Shown here: piece after piece, positions 8,818 through 17,055 of the stretch
Position numbering within the stretch: the stretch's first letter is position 1
Layout of the letters: each line of letters opens with the position of its first letter
Assembly: GCF_013363975.1 (NCBI RefSeq)
Contig: NZ_JABWGN010000001.1
Span: 248,001-312,000 of the forward strand
Length of the DNA: 64,000 nucleotides
Reading direction: 5' to 3'
DNA from: Nonomuraea montanisoli
GTDB lineage: Bacteria; Actinomycetota; Actinomycetes; Streptosporangiales; Streptosporangiaceae
Position numbers and translations under genes: made by a program
Notes under the pieces: generated by a model
Told to the model about the DNA's origin: nothing
Seen by the model: the letters and a program-made list of their open reading frames with translations, nothing else
Database searches by the model: none

Positions 8818-8973
8818 TCACCACCAGTACCGCCGCCCGCCCACGGGTCGCCCGACCGAGCCGAGAACCAGGAAGACGACGCCGATGAGCAGCAGGATGC
8901 CGCCGATCGTGTAGAGGATCGAGATGCCGAGCAGCCATCCCAGCACCACGAGTATCAGACCAAGAATGATCAC
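8818..8973 (-). CDS. Small hydrophobic membrane protein, DUF6131-like
   Basis: 51 residues reading VIILGLILVVLGWLLGIS.., then a second hydrophobic stretch ILLLIGVVFLVLG and a basic/aromatic tail GGRRYWW. I chose GTG at 8971-8973 because GGAGGG lies four bases before it. The ATG 12 bases upstream (8985) overlaps that ribosome site and would add MEGN. Two transmembrane segments form a hairpin. The pattern matches the small actinobacterial DUF6131 family (recognition from memory), whose function is unknown. It stands alone upstream of the ATPase gene on the same strand. Confidence 0.75.
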   Translation of the reverse strand: MIILGLILVVLGWLLGISILYTIGGILLLIGVVFLVLGSVGRPVGGRRYWW

Positions 8974-9188
8974 ATTGCCCTCCATGGACAACCGGGACTG
9001 CCCCGGACTCGCTTCTCCACTTCCCCACCGTCGGCCTCTAATCCCGCTCCGTCCACATGAGCCTCTGACCTGCGCTTTCGTGCCCGATTTCGGATGAGGG
9101 CCCGTGCACGCGGGCTTTACGCCGTGAGAAGATCCGCCAAGAACGAAACGCCATGGGCCATGGGTCCGCTCCCGGCTAGATTGCCGGG

Positions 9189-10022
9189 ATGCGCGAAGTG
9201 ATCACTTCGGACGGCCGCACGCTCGCCGTCGAGGAATGGGGCGTGCCCGACGGCACGCCGGTCCTGTATCTGCACGGCAGCCCCATGAGCCGGTTGGCCC
9301 GCCATCCCGACGACTCCCTGTACACGGGTCTCGGCATCAGGCTGATCACCTTCGACCGTCCCGGGTTCGGCGGCTCCACCGCCCGGCCCGGGCGGCGCGT
9401 CGTGGACGGCGCCGACGACGTCGCCGCCGTCGCGGACGCCCTCGGGCTCGGCCGGTTCGCCGTCTACGGGGTCTCCGGCGGCGGCCCGCACGCGCTGGCC
9501 TTCGCCGCCCGCCACCCGGACCGCGCGCTGCGCGTCGCCTCGCTGGCCGCGCTCGCTCCGCGCGACGCCGACGGGCTCGACTGGACGGCCGGGATGATGG
9601 ACGGCAACGTCCGCAGCTCCGAGGTGGCCCTGCTGGACCGCGACGCCATGACGGCCCACCTCGGCGCGGACGCCTCGGCGCCGCCCAAGCTCCCGGACAC
9701 CGAGGCCGCCGTCCTCAGCCGTCCCGAGGTCAGCGCCATGCTCGGCGCCGCGTACGCGGAGGCGGTGCGCCCCGGCCTCGGCGGCTGGGCGGACGACGTG
9801 ATCGCGCTGTTCGGCAGCCCGTGGGGCTTCGACCCGGGCTCCATCACCGTGCCGGTGCGGCTCTGGCACGGCGAGCTGGACTCCGTGGTGCCGGCCGCCC
9901 ACGCGCGCTGGCTCGCCTCCCGCATCCCCACCGCCACGCTCACGGTGCAGCCGGACGCGGGACACGCCGGCCACTTCGACGCCACCCCGGCCACGCTCGC
10001 CTGGCTCCTGGAGCCGTCCTGA
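9189..10022 (+). CDS. Alpha/beta-fold hydrolase (cytoplasmic)
   Basis: 277 residues without a signal peptide. Residues ~20-30 read PVLYLHGSPMSR (oxyanion HG), the nucleophile elbow is GVSGGGPHA (Ser), the acid is in HGELDSVVP and the base in DAGHAGHF. The catalytic triad is therefore complete. It belongs to the broad proline-iminopeptidase/haloperoxidase-like group; substrate is unknown. The gene ends 12 bp before the convergent serine hydrolase gene and has no operon partner. Confidence 0.9.
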   Translation: MREVITSDGRTLAVEEWGVPDGTPVLYLHGSPMSRLARHPDDSLYTGLGIRLITFDRPGFGGSTARPGRRVVDGADDVAAVADALGLGRFAVYGVSGGGPHALAFAARHPDRALRVASLAALAPRDADGLDWTAGMMDGNVRSSEVALLDRDAMTAHLGADASAPPKLPDTEAAVLSRPEVSAMLGAAYAEAVRPGLGGWADDVIALFGSPWGFDPGSITVPVRLWHGELDSVVPAAHARWLASRIPTATLTVQPDAGHAGHFDATPATLAWLLEPS

Positions 10023-10034
10023 CGCGGATCCTGA

Positions 10035-11126
10035 TCAGCTAGTGGGGGCGCACAGGGCGGCGTCGAAGGCGGCGAAGAGGTGGCCGTCGTCCTTCGGGGT
10101 GCCCGTGACGTACACGGTCGCGGCCCGGCCGGCGCGGTCGCGCCCGCTGAGCACCCGCACGCCCGGCAGCCCGCCGTCGTGCATCCAGACGGGTCCGCAG
10201 CTCAGCGGGTAGGTGTAGACGCCCAGGCCGTAGCGGCTGCCCTTGGGGTCGTCGCCCGGGACCGCGTGGGCGGTCATGGTGCGCAGCGTCGCCTCGGGAA
10301 CGGACTGCCAGAAGCGGTTCAGGTCCTCGGGGGTGGAGATCAGGCCCCCGCCCGCCCCGAACGCGTGGCCGGGCAGCCGGGTCTGGTCCGTCTCCCCCGC
10401 GTCCGGGGCGGTGGGGTTGACGCCGTACGTGTGGGCGTGCCGGCCCCGGATGGGCAGCTCGCCGCTCTTGGGCCAGTACGTGCCGGGCAGGCCCTTCAGC
10501 ACGCCCTCCTCGGTGACCCGGCGGAAGTCCTCGCCGGTGACCTTCTCGATGAGCATGCCGGCGACCAGGTAGTTGGTGTTGGAGTAGGACCACCGCTCGC
10601 CGGGCTTGCCGACGGGCTCGCGGGTCAGGGCCAGCTTGAGGTGCTCGGCCGGGACCGCGGGCTTGGTCCAGTCGACCAGGTCGAAGTACTCGGGCAGGCC
10701 GCTGGTGTGCTGGAGGAGCTGGCGGACCGTGATCGGCGCGCCGCCCAGCGCGCCGGGCAGGTACCGCTCGACCTCGGCGTCCAGGTCCACCTTGCCCGCC
10801 TCGACCAGGCGCATGACCGCGGCCGCGATGACGGGCTTGGTGACGCTGGCCGCGCGGAACCGGCCGTCGCCGCCGACCATCGGGGCGCCGGTGCCGCGCC
10901 GCGCGGTTCCCGACGTCCAGGTGGTGGTCCGGCCGTTCCGGTCGCGTACGGACAGGACCGCTCCCGCCATGCCGTCCCGGGTGGTCAGCCGGTCCAGCCG
11001 CGCCTGGACGCTCTCGCGAGGGGCCGCGGCGGTGTGGACGCTCTCGCGGGCGGCGGCGAGGGCCGGGGAAGAGGCGCTCAGCAGGACGATCGCGGCGGTG
11101 GCCGCGGCGAGGTACTTACCCACCAT
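10035..11126 (-). CDS. Secreted serine hydrolase, class C beta-lactamase/DD-carboxypeptidase-like
   Basis: 363 residues from the ATG at 11126. AAGGAG lies nine bases before it; an ATG nine bases upstream touches that ribosome site. A signal peptide ends near SSPALAA. Catalytic motifs are S94-x-x-K97 (SVTK), Y181-S-N183 (YSN) and HDGGLPG near the C-terminus, which is the full set for the S12/beta-lactamase-C fold. The length and the HDGG motif resemble Streptomyces R61-type DD-carboxypeptidase and related esterases or D-aminopeptidases. It should act outside the membrane on peptidoglycan stem peptides or D-amino-acid esters (family knowledge). Monocistronic. Confidence 0.9.
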   Translation of the reverse strand: MVGKYLAAATAAIVLLSASSPALAAARESVHTAAAPRESVQARLDRLTTRDGMAGAVLSVRDRNGRTTTWTSGTARRGTGAPMVGGDGRFRAASVTKPVIAAAVMRLVEAGKVDLDAEVERYLPGALGGAPITVRQLLQHTSGLPEYFDLVDWTKPAVPAEHLKLALTREPVGKPGERWSYSNTNYLVAGMLIEKVTGEDFRRVTEEGVLKGLPGTYWPKSGELPIRGRHAHTYGVNPTAPDAGETDQTRLPGHAFGAGGGLISTPEDLNRFWQSVPEATLRTMTAHAVPGDDPKGSRYGLGVYTYPLSCGPVWMHDGGLPGVRVLSGRDRAGRAATVYVTGTPKDDGHLFAAFDAALCAPTS

Positions 11127-11275
11127 CGTGGACATCTCCTTGTTTCCGGGTGACGTCCTCATCCTTGATCGTCCAGCGTCCGCGATCAGTCACGCGGCCC
11201 GGCCTCTCGTGGTGGGGCAGGCACCACCCGGAAAACCGATCGCCGTCGCGTGACCACGCCCACGACAATGGCGCG

Positions 11276-12157
11276 ATGCTGAGCAAGCGCCCCTACGTCG
11301 ACGCCGACCTGCCCCTGCTCCAGGAGGGCATGGCCGGCTGGATCGCCTGCGCCGGCCGCTGCGGTTACGACCACATCGGCGAGCTGCCCCACCGCATCTA
11401 CGAGAACCTGCGCGGGCGCCGTCCCGTCGGCGAGGTCGTCCACGTCTGGGAGCACGCCGGCACGCCGGCCGGGCTGACCGTCAACACCCGCTTCGGCAAC
11501 GCCTTCGACGTCTTCACCGCCCCCGGACTGCGCGGCGCCGAAGCCGAGATCACCATGATCGAGGACGCCGCCGCCACCACCGGCCGGGACGCCGACGAGG
11601 TGCTCACCGACGTCTGGGACTGCGACCACATCCGCATCGAGCTGCTGGAACGCCTCGGCTTCACCCGCTTCCGCGTCTGGGACGACGTCCAGGAGATGGC
11701 GCTCGCCGGCACCCCGCCGGAGCCGGAGCCCCCCGCGGGCTTCACCGTCCGCCAGGCCCGCCTGTCAGACGCCGCCCACCTGGCCGAGGCCCGCAACGGC
11801 GCCTTCCAGGCGGGCTGGACCACCGCCGAATACCTCGACGAGGTCATGCGCAAGCCCGGCTACGACCCCGCCCGCGAGATCGTCGCCGAGGCCCCGGACG
11901 GCCGCATCGCGGCCTTCGCCGTCTACTGGACCGACGACCGCAACGGCCTGGGCCACTTCGAGCCCGTCGGCACCCACCCCGACTTCCGGCGCCGGGGCCT
12001 GGCCCGTGCGGTGATGCTGCACGCCATGCACCGCATGCGGCCGCTGACCACCGTCACCGTCAACCACAACGCCGAGAACCTCGCGGCCCGCAAGCTCTAC
12101 GAGAGCATCGGCTTCACCCCGCGCCACCAGACCTACGGCTACCGCCGACACCCGTGA
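11276..12157 (+). CDS. GNAT family N-acetyltransferase (tandem GNAT fold)
   Basis: 293 residues from the ATG at 11276. The C-terminal half is a clear GNAT domain: GTHPDFRRRGLARAVML is the acetyl-CoA pyrophosphate loop and NHNAENLAARKLYESIGFTP is the final helix-strand. The N-terminal half (RPYVDADLPLLQEGMAGWI.., then ELLERLGFTRFRVWDDVQEMAL) looks like a decayed GNAT copy ending in its own LGF motif, so this is a tandem type. Acceptor substrate unknown. It is divergent from the serine hydrolase gene across ~150 bp and convergent with the TrmO-like gene. Confidence 0.88.
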   Translation: MLSKRPYVDADLPLLQEGMAGWIACAGRCGYDHIGELPHRIYENLRGRRPVGEVVHVWEHAGTPAGLTVNTRFGNAFDVFTAPGLRGAEAEITMIEDAAATTGRDADEVLTDVWDCDHIRIELLERLGFTRFRVWDDVQEMALAGTPPEPEPPAGFTVRQARLSDAAHLAEARNGAFQAGWTTAEYLDEVMRKPGYDPAREIVAEAPDGRIAAFAVYWTDDRNGLGHFEPVGTHPDFRRRGLARAVMLHAMHRMRPLTTVTVNHNAENLAARKLYESIGFTPRHQTYGYRRHP

Positions 12158-12199
12158 CCGCGCAGGACGCGCCCTGGCGCCCGTGCGACATGCCGCTCC

Positions 12200-12706
12200 T
12201 CAGTAGTAGGCGCGCATCAACTCGGTCACCCAGGACGGCTGCACGACCTCACCCTGCGGACCGAACTCGACCATGTACGGCTTGATGTCGAGAACCGGGG
12301 TGCCGTCGATGGCGTCGAGGCCGCGCACGCGCACGTCGAGACCGTCCACCCCGAGCAGGCGGCAGCGGGAGACGCCCAGCCGGTTGGGGCGGTTCTTGCC
12401 CCGCTGCGCGAAGATCCCCACCAGCGGCCAGTCCGGATTGCCCCGGGGCCGGCGCGCGGCCGTCTGCACCGATTCCGGGTCCACGCGATGAAACTGGAAG
12501 ACCACTTCCAGGTGCGAGAACGTCTCCAGGCCCGCCAAGGACTCCGGTCCGAAGCGCTCGCCATCCAGGCGGATCACCGCCTCCTCGGCGTTCCAGTCGT
12601 CGTCGTAAGGCTCGGCGCGTCCGCCGACCACGGTCCCCAGCGGGTACAGCTCGATCGTCATGGCCGTGACTGTACGGGGTGCCGGGCCCTCGCCGGAATC
12701 CGTCAT
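12200..12706 (-). CDS. TsaA/TrmO-like S-adenosylmethionine-dependent methyltransferase
   Basis: 168 residues (153 if started at the ATG at 12661). The diagnostic segments are SHLEVVFQFHRV, ARRPRGNPDWPLVGIFAQRGKNRPNRLGVSRCRLL and LDAIDGTPVLDIKPY. These match the TrmO/YaeB family, which N6-methylates t6A37 of tRNA-Thr in E. coli. Actinobacterial short members have not all been tested and may modify other substrates. The first ATG forms an ATGA overlap with the stop of the upstream membrane-protein gene, which supports the longer start by coupling, although the conserved fold begins at MTIELYPLG. It is last in a three-gene coupled unit (12200-13868). Confidence 0.85.
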   Translation of the reverse strand: MTDSGEGPAPRTVTAMTIELYPLGTVVGGRAEPYDDDWNAEEAVIRLDGERFGPESLAGLETFSHLEVVFQFHRVDPESVQTAARRPRGNPDWPLVGIFAQRGKNRPNRLGVSRCRLLGVDGLDVRVRGLDAIDGTPVLDIKPYMVEFGPQGEVVQPSWVTELMRAYY

Positions 12707-13302
12707 GATGCCGGTCTGCCCGTCGGGACGTCAGGTGACCATCCCGGGGAGAGGGACGCCAGACCTGCCGAGGCGTAGAGCACGACGATCAGGCTCAGCA
12801 CGGTCGCGAAACAGGCGACCGTGACGACCGGGCCGAGGGCGGCGTAGCCGTACTCCGCCAGCACACCGGGCCAGCCCAGCGCGACCACGGCCCAGCGCAA
12901 CACGTCGAGGAGCGCGGCCCTGGAGGCGTCGCCGCCGGAACGCACCCGTCGGACGACAGGGTCGGCCACCAGCCAGACCGCGGCCAGGGCGCCGGCGGCG
13001 ATGAGGGCGCCGACCGCCCGCCTGACCGGCGAGTCACTCGGGCCGGCTATGGACAGGGTGAAGGAGGCGATCTCCACCCAGACCATGGCGACGGCCATGC
13101 CATGGGCCCGGTCGAAGCCGTCGTCGGCGGATCGCCGCAACTGCGCCAGCCCGGACGCGCACAGCCCCCATCCCACGGGGTCGAGCAGCAGGTCGAAGCC
13201 GTTGATCCGCAGAGCGACGAAGGCGATGGCCAAGCCTATGGCGATCTTCGTGACCGGCAGCAGTCCCGCCTGGGCGGACTCGGGTGGCGGGCCTTTCACC
13301 AT
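12703..13302 (-). CDS. Hypothetical polytopic membrane protein
   Basis: 199 residues with about five hydrophobic segments: KIAIGLAIAFVALRI, MVWVEIASFTLSIAG, AVGALIAAGALAAVWLVA, WAVVALGWPGVLAEYGYAALGPVV and ACFATVLSLIVVLYASAGLA. A short helix LLLDPVGWGLCASGLAQL could be a further membrane helix. I do not recognise a family. It overlaps the upstream gene by 7 bp and the downstream TrmO-like gene by ATGA, so the three are almost certainly co-translated. No enzymatic motif is seen. Confidence 0.75.
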   Translation of the reverse strand: MVKGPPPESAQAGLLPVTKIAIGLAIAFVALRINGFDLLLDPVGWGLCASGLAQLRRSADDGFDRAHGMAVAMVWVEIASFTLSIAGPSDSPVRRAVGALIAAGALAAVWLVADPVVRRVRSGGDASRAALLDVLRWAVVALGWPGVLAEYGYAALGPVVTVACFATVLSLIVVLYASAGLASLSPGWSPDVPTGRPAS

Positions 13303-13868
13303 GCCGGGCTCACCGCCTCGTTGCAGATCTTGCCGGCGAGCCCGCGCTGCCAGGCGATCGGCAGGCTCTTCGAGGGGCCGTCCAACCGCCCCGAGTCCCA
13401 GATCACCTCCGCGGATCCCCCGCCGAGCCAGGTTCGGTACGTGAAGCGGATCGGCCGAGGCTCGTGCGGCACCGCGGCGCAGTCGGTGATGACCACGCGT
13501 CTCCTGAGAACCTCCATGTCACCGCGTCGCGCGGTGAGCGTGGCGGGTTCCTGGCGCCCTTCGTCCGGAGGCAGGAAACGCAGGCCGGGAATGTCCGCCG
13601 AGATCCCGGTGAGCGTGAAGGTCGCCCACCCTTCATTCTCGACTTCGATATCGACGTCGCCGTAGAGGACACCATTCGCGTCCACATCGGCGCGGGTGAA
13701 CAACGTGTCGACGCCCCACCGGATATGCGGGGTCATCGCCCCCGTCCACCACAGACCCGCGGCCATGACCAGCGACGCCAGGCAACAATGGACCACGATC
13801 TGTAATCGCACGCGGTAGGCATGCCACGAGGCGATACCTAATTGCTTCCATATATCGTCCGGAGTCAC
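13296..13868 (-). CDS. Hypothetical single-pass membrane protein with extracytoplasmic beta domain
   Basis: 190 residues if the GTG at 13866-13868 is the start. Extending further upstream would enter the divergent gene and give an Arg-rich, non-protein-like sequence. A short cytoplasmic N-terminus (TPDDIWKQLGIASWHAYRVRL) is followed by one membrane helix (QIVVHCCLASLVMAAGLWWTG). An outer domain with alternating strands follows (GVLYGDVDIEVENEGWATFTLTGISADIPGLRF), like an immunoglobulin-type or transglutaminase-associated beta sandwich. No family is recognised. First gene of a coupled trio. No ribosome site is visible before the GTG, so it may be leaderless or start differently. Confidence 0.65.
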   Translation of the reverse strand: MTPDDIWKQLGIASWHAYRVRLQIVVHCCLASLVMAAGLWWTGAMTPHIRWGVDTLFTRADVDANGVLYGDVDIEVENEGWATFTLTGISADIPGLRFLPPDEGRQEPATLTARRGDMEVLRRRVVITDCAAVPHEPRPIRFTYRTWLGGGSAEVIWDSGRLDGPSKSLPIAWQRGLAGKICNEAVSPAW

Positions 13869-13896
13869 GATATCGAACCATATATGGTGGCAACTC
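13848..13896. promoter_or_regulatory. Dyad-rich AT-rich divergent control region
   Basis: This short intergenic region contains a perfect 12-bp palindrome ACCATATATGGT (13877-13888), the 8-bp palindrome CGATATCG just left of it, and a second CCATATAT half-site near 13849. CACGATATCG on the left mirrors CGTGACGATA on the right. These AT-rich dyads stand out from the surrounding very GC-rich sequence and lie between the starts of two divergent membrane-protein genes, so an operator is likely (inference). Confidence 0.5.
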
Positions 13897-15243
13897 GTGA
13901 CGATACTCTCCTGGACTGCCGGCATGATCACGGTTTTCGTGGCGGCCATGCCGGTCACTCGGGAGCGGCTCACCCGCTTCGCCGCGCTCGCCGGCCTGTC
14001 CGTCACGCCGGACAACGCCCGCCGGATCATCGACCACGTCGCCCGCCTGCGGCGACGGCGCCTGATCGCCGTCATACCGGCCGCTCTCGCGACCGGGCTC
14101 ACCGACGACCCCTTCTATCTGGTCGTGGGCTGGTCCGCCGTTCCCCTCATCGACGCGATACGGCGACCACCCACGCACGGACAGGAGATCTATCGGACGG
14201 CATGGCTGCTGGGTTCCGGCGGAGCCGTGGTGGCGTCCGGCTTTCTGCTGCTGAACCAGGGCCCCACTCCGGCGCGTCTCGCGCACGCCGCCATCGTGCT
14301 CATTGTGGCGGCGACCGTACTTCTGGCCGCCGCCCGGAAAGCCGGAACTCCCGATGAAATCGGAGAATGGTCGACCCGAAGCCTTTATCTTTCCGGGACC
14401 GTCATCGCGTTGTCGGGTGCGCTGCTCACCCCTGGGCAACCGACAGAGCCGGACCTCCCCGAATATTCGACGCCCGCACCGGTTTCCTCCTCAACGGGCT
14501 CCTTCACTACGGTGAACAGCATCAAAGACCCGAAGTGCCCGTGGTTCGACGAAATGGACGAACCGTGCCGGTGGTGGCTGGTGAACGGCAGCCCGTTCCC
14601 GCAGGCCGCGCCGTACACCATCCGCACGGGCGGAGCCCCGCAGCGAGCCCCCCTCGTCCGCAGCCCCGACCACAAGGCGCTCGTCTACCTGGACAGACGC
14701 GAGCGTCGCATGAGCTACCAGGACGCCGACCGCACCCGTGCGCTCACGGGCGTCCTCGCCGACAGCGCGGTTCCCAGCGTCACCTTCGCCCACCAGAACA
14801 GGTACGTCGCCCTCGCCAAGGACGACGCACAGGTCACCGACACCCGAACGTGGGCCACGATCACCATCCCCGGCGCCCGGCAGGTGCACGACATCAACCA
14901 GCACGGCATCGTGGCGACGACGGCGTCCCACGTCCTGGTGGTCGATCATCTCGGCCGGACCCGCATGACCCTGCCTCGGAGACATCCCCAGGCCACCTAT
15001 CTCCTTCACCCGGACGGAGCCCTGCTCGCGATCGTCCGGAACGCCGAAGAACGCGTGGACACCTATCTGGTCAAGACCGGCGAACACCTCTCCGGGGTGG
15101 CCCTCAGGTTCCCCGGCGACGAGTATCTCGGCGCCGGCCTCGGCTGGTCGAAGGAGGGACCCTTCCTCGTCCGCGGGTCCCTGCACGAACGCGTCTACTA
15201 CGTGGACCTGACGACAGGCAAGCTCTGGCGCCGCAAGCACTGA
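13897..15243 (+). CDS. Hypothetical membrane protein with C-terminal beta-propeller-like domain
   Basis: 448 residues from GTG 13897 (weak GGTGG before it). The N-terminal ~190 residues hold four or more hydrophobic segments (MITVFVAAM, LIAVIPAALATG, WLLGSGGAVVASGFLLLNQ, AAIVLIVAATVLLAAA, LSGTVIALSGALLTPG). From residue ~210 the protein is soluble with short repeated strands: KALVYLDRRERRMSYQDADRTRALTG, NRYVALAKDDAQVTDTRTWATI, ASHVLVVDHLGRTRMTLP. This cadence of WD40/PQQ-like propeller blades is read from sequence pattern only. Two Cys near the junction (PKCPWFDEMDEPCRWW) may form a disulfide. Divergent from another membrane-protein unit; function unknown. Confidence 0.75.
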   Translation: MTILSWTAGMITVFVAAMPVTRERLTRFAALAGLSVTPDNARRIIDHVARLRRRRLIAVIPAALATGLTDDPFYLVVGWSAVPLIDAIRRPPTHGQEIYRTAWLLGSGGAVVASGFLLLNQGPTPARLAHAAIVLIVAATVLLAAARKAGTPDEIGEWSTRSLYLSGTVIALSGALLTPGQPTEPDLPEYSTPAPVSSSTGSFTTVNSIKDPKCPWFDEMDEPCRWWLVNGSPFPQAAPYTIRTGGAPQRAPLVRSPDHKALVYLDRRERRMSYQDADRTRALTGVLADSAVPSVTFAHQNRYVALAKDDAQVTDTRTWATITIPGARQVHDINQHGIVATTASHVLVVDHLGRTRMTLPRRHPQATYLLHPDGALLAIVRNAEERVDTYLVKTGEHLSGVALRFPGDEYLGAGLGWSKEGPFLVRGSLHERVYYVDLTTGKLWRRKH

Positions 15244-15322
15244 CACGGTGGTGCCAGCCTTACCGGCAAGAGGCCGGTCCACGGGATCGAGACGGCGCGG
15301 GCCGATCCCTACGGTTGAACGC

Positions 15323-16606
15323 ATGAACAAGCTCTCCCTACTGACGTTCGGCCTGGTCGCGGCGCTGGCCGCGCCGATCCTGGCCACCCCGGCCCACGCC
15401 ACTTCCGCCAAGTCCGACAAGTCCGACAAGGGGGTCGTGGCCGGGCTCGACCGGTACGCCCGCCCACTGAGCGACTTGGACGCGCTGTCCGAGATGACCC
15501 GCGACGCCTCGATCGTGGGTATCGGCGAAGTGACCCACGGGTCAAAGGAGCTGTTCACCGTACGCAATCGGATGTTCCGGCACCTGGTCAGCAACCAGGG
15601 CTTCACCACGATCGCCCTTGAGGCGCCCTGGTCGGCGGGCGTCCGGCTGGACGAGTACATCCGCACCGGAAAGGGCGACCTGCGCACGATCATGCGCGAG
15701 GACTTCCAGCAGGCCTACGGCTTCTGGCAGACCAAGGAGTGGATGGACCTCTACACCTGGATGCGCGAGTACAACCGCACGGCCCGCCACAAGCTGCGGG
15801 TCATGGGCTTCGACATGGGCGACGTCCATCCGGACCAGTACCGGCGAGTGATCGCCTGGGCCGAGAAGAACAAGCCCGCGATCGCGCCCGAGCTGCGCCG
15901 CCGTTACGCCGATCTGCTCGCCCTTCCCGGCGGTACGGCGGAGCGCATGGACGCCCTCGCCGCCCTCCCGGCGGAGCGGCACAAGACCCTGGCCGAGAAC
16001 GCCGAGGCCGCCTACCGCCTGGTGGAGAAGGCTCCTCCGATCGTGGCCCAGGAGGCGCGGGTCATCGCGCAGATGGCCACGCTGTACACCCTGGACGGCC
16101 CCGCCATGCACCGCCACCGCGACAGGTCCATGGCGGAGAACACATGGTGGTGGAACCGGCACACCGGCCTGAAGACGGTGGCGGCGGCCCACAACGGCCA
16201 CATCGGCTACGTCTCGGCCTGGCCGGACATGTACCCGGTCACCCAGGGCGCCCATCTGCGCGCGATGGCCGGCAAGTCCTACGTCGCCATCGGCACCACC
16301 ATCCACAGCGGCCGGTTCCGCGCCATGGATCCGAAGACCGGCAAGATCGGGGTCTTCGACACCGGCGCCCCGGGCACCGGCAGCAGCGAGCACACGCTCG
16401 ACAAGGTCCGCCACCGCGACTATCTCCTGAGCCTGCGCCAGGCCGGCCAGAACCCGGCGGTCCGCACCTGGCTGGACACCGCCCGCCCCACCTACACGAT
16501 CCCGGCCACGTACATGCCCGAGATGTTCACCAAGCCCCTGGCCCTGGGCAAGGCCTACGACTCGCTGATCCACCTCCACCGTGTGAAGGCGGCCGACCCC
16601 CTCTGA
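15323..16606 (+). CDS. Secreted erythromycin esterase-like protein
   Basis: 427 residues from the ATG at 15323, with a signal peptide MNKLSLLTFGLVAALAAPILATPAHA. Family signatures are present in order: IVGIGEVTHGSKELFTVRNRMFRHL (catalytic Glu/His region), TIALEAPWSAGVRLDEYI, MGFDMGD and AHNGHIGYVS (second catalytic His). These are the positions used by EreA/EreB-type and related ChaN-fold hydrolases. Many such proteins in soil actinobacteria do not hydrolyse macrolides, and secretion makes a classic cytosolic EreA role less likely. Monocistronic, followed by a shared bidirectional terminator. Confidence 0.9.
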   Translation: MNKLSLLTFGLVAALAAPILATPAHATSAKSDKSDKGVVAGLDRYARPLSDLDALSEMTRDASIVGIGEVTHGSKELFTVRNRMFRHLVSNQGFTTIALEAPWSAGVRLDEYIRTGKGDLRTIMREDFQQAYGFWQTKEWMDLYTWMREYNRTARHKLRVMGFDMGDVHPDQYRRVIAWAEKNKPAIAPELRRRYADLLALPGGTAERMDALAALPAERHKTLAENAEAAYRLVEKAPPIVAQEARVIAQMATLYTLDGPAMHRHRDRSMAENTWWWNRHTGLKTVAAAHNGHIGYVSAWPDMYPVTQGAHLRAMAGKSYVAIGTTIHSGRFRAMDPKTGKIGVFDTGAPGTGSSEHTLDKVRHRDYLLSLRQAGQNPAVRTWLDTARPTYTIPATYMPEMFTKPLALGKAYDSLIHLHRVKAADPL

Positions 16607-16630
16607 GCCGCGCTCCTGCGCGTACAACGC

Positions 16631-16666
16631 AAAAACGGCGGTGTCCGTGAGGACACCGCCGTTTTT
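16631..16666. terminator. Bidirectional rho-independent terminator shared by esterase gene and ssrA
   Basis: A 16-bp perfect inverted repeat (AAAAACGGCGGTGTCC, loop GTGA, complement ending GTTTTT). It is flanked by A5 and T5, so it functions on both strands. It ends the erythromycin-esterase gene rightward and the tmRNA gene leftward. Confidence 0.9.
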
Positions 16667-16674
16667 GACATGAG

Positions 16675-17055
16675 TGGAGGTGGCGGGAATCGAACCCGCG
16701 TCCTTCAACCCCAAGACAGGGCTTCTCCGGGCGCAGCCTGCTGTGCTTTTCTCAGCCCCGGCGATCTCGCAGGCGAGTCACCGACGGGCTCAGCCACTGT
16801 TTGGTTTCCCGATCACCCCCGTGGCCGGGTTGATCGGTTGAGCCTTCTAGCGATGCCAGATCCCGGGCCGAAGGCGCTCCCGGGCTGACAGTGGTTTCGC
16901 TACTTAGGCAGCGAGGCCCAGGGAGTCCTGGGCTACCACAGTGCGCTTGGAATTGGCACTTGTTGTTTGCGGTCACAGGATTAACGAGGTTATGTCCGCA
17001 GTCCTCGGCCCGCTTCACCTGACTTGCAAGGTCAAAGTCGAAGCCAGTCACCCCC
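16675..17055 (-). ncRNA. ssrA: Transfer-messenger RNA (tmRNA)
   Basis: On the reverse strand the 381-nt RNA begins GGGGGTGACTGGCTTCGAC and ends with a T-arm GGACGCGGGTTCGATTCCCGC and acceptor CACCTCCA. The 5' GGGGGTG pairs with CACCTCC, leaving A as discriminator; the CCA tail is not encoded. A one-piece tmRNA is expected in actinobacteria. The tag frame runs from a GCC resume codon at 16957-16955 to TAA at 16906-16904 and codes ANSKRTVVAQDSLGLAA, ending in the LAA degron. With SmpB, tmRNA rescues stalled ribosomes and marks the nascent chain for ClpP. smpB lies two genes upstream on the same strand. Confidence 0.95.

Noticed and set aside
13869-14102. N-terminal extension of the membrane-protein gene ending at 13296
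   Set aside because: The 78 added residues are Arg-rich and antisense to the divergent gene's conserved start; the GTG at 13868 fits better.
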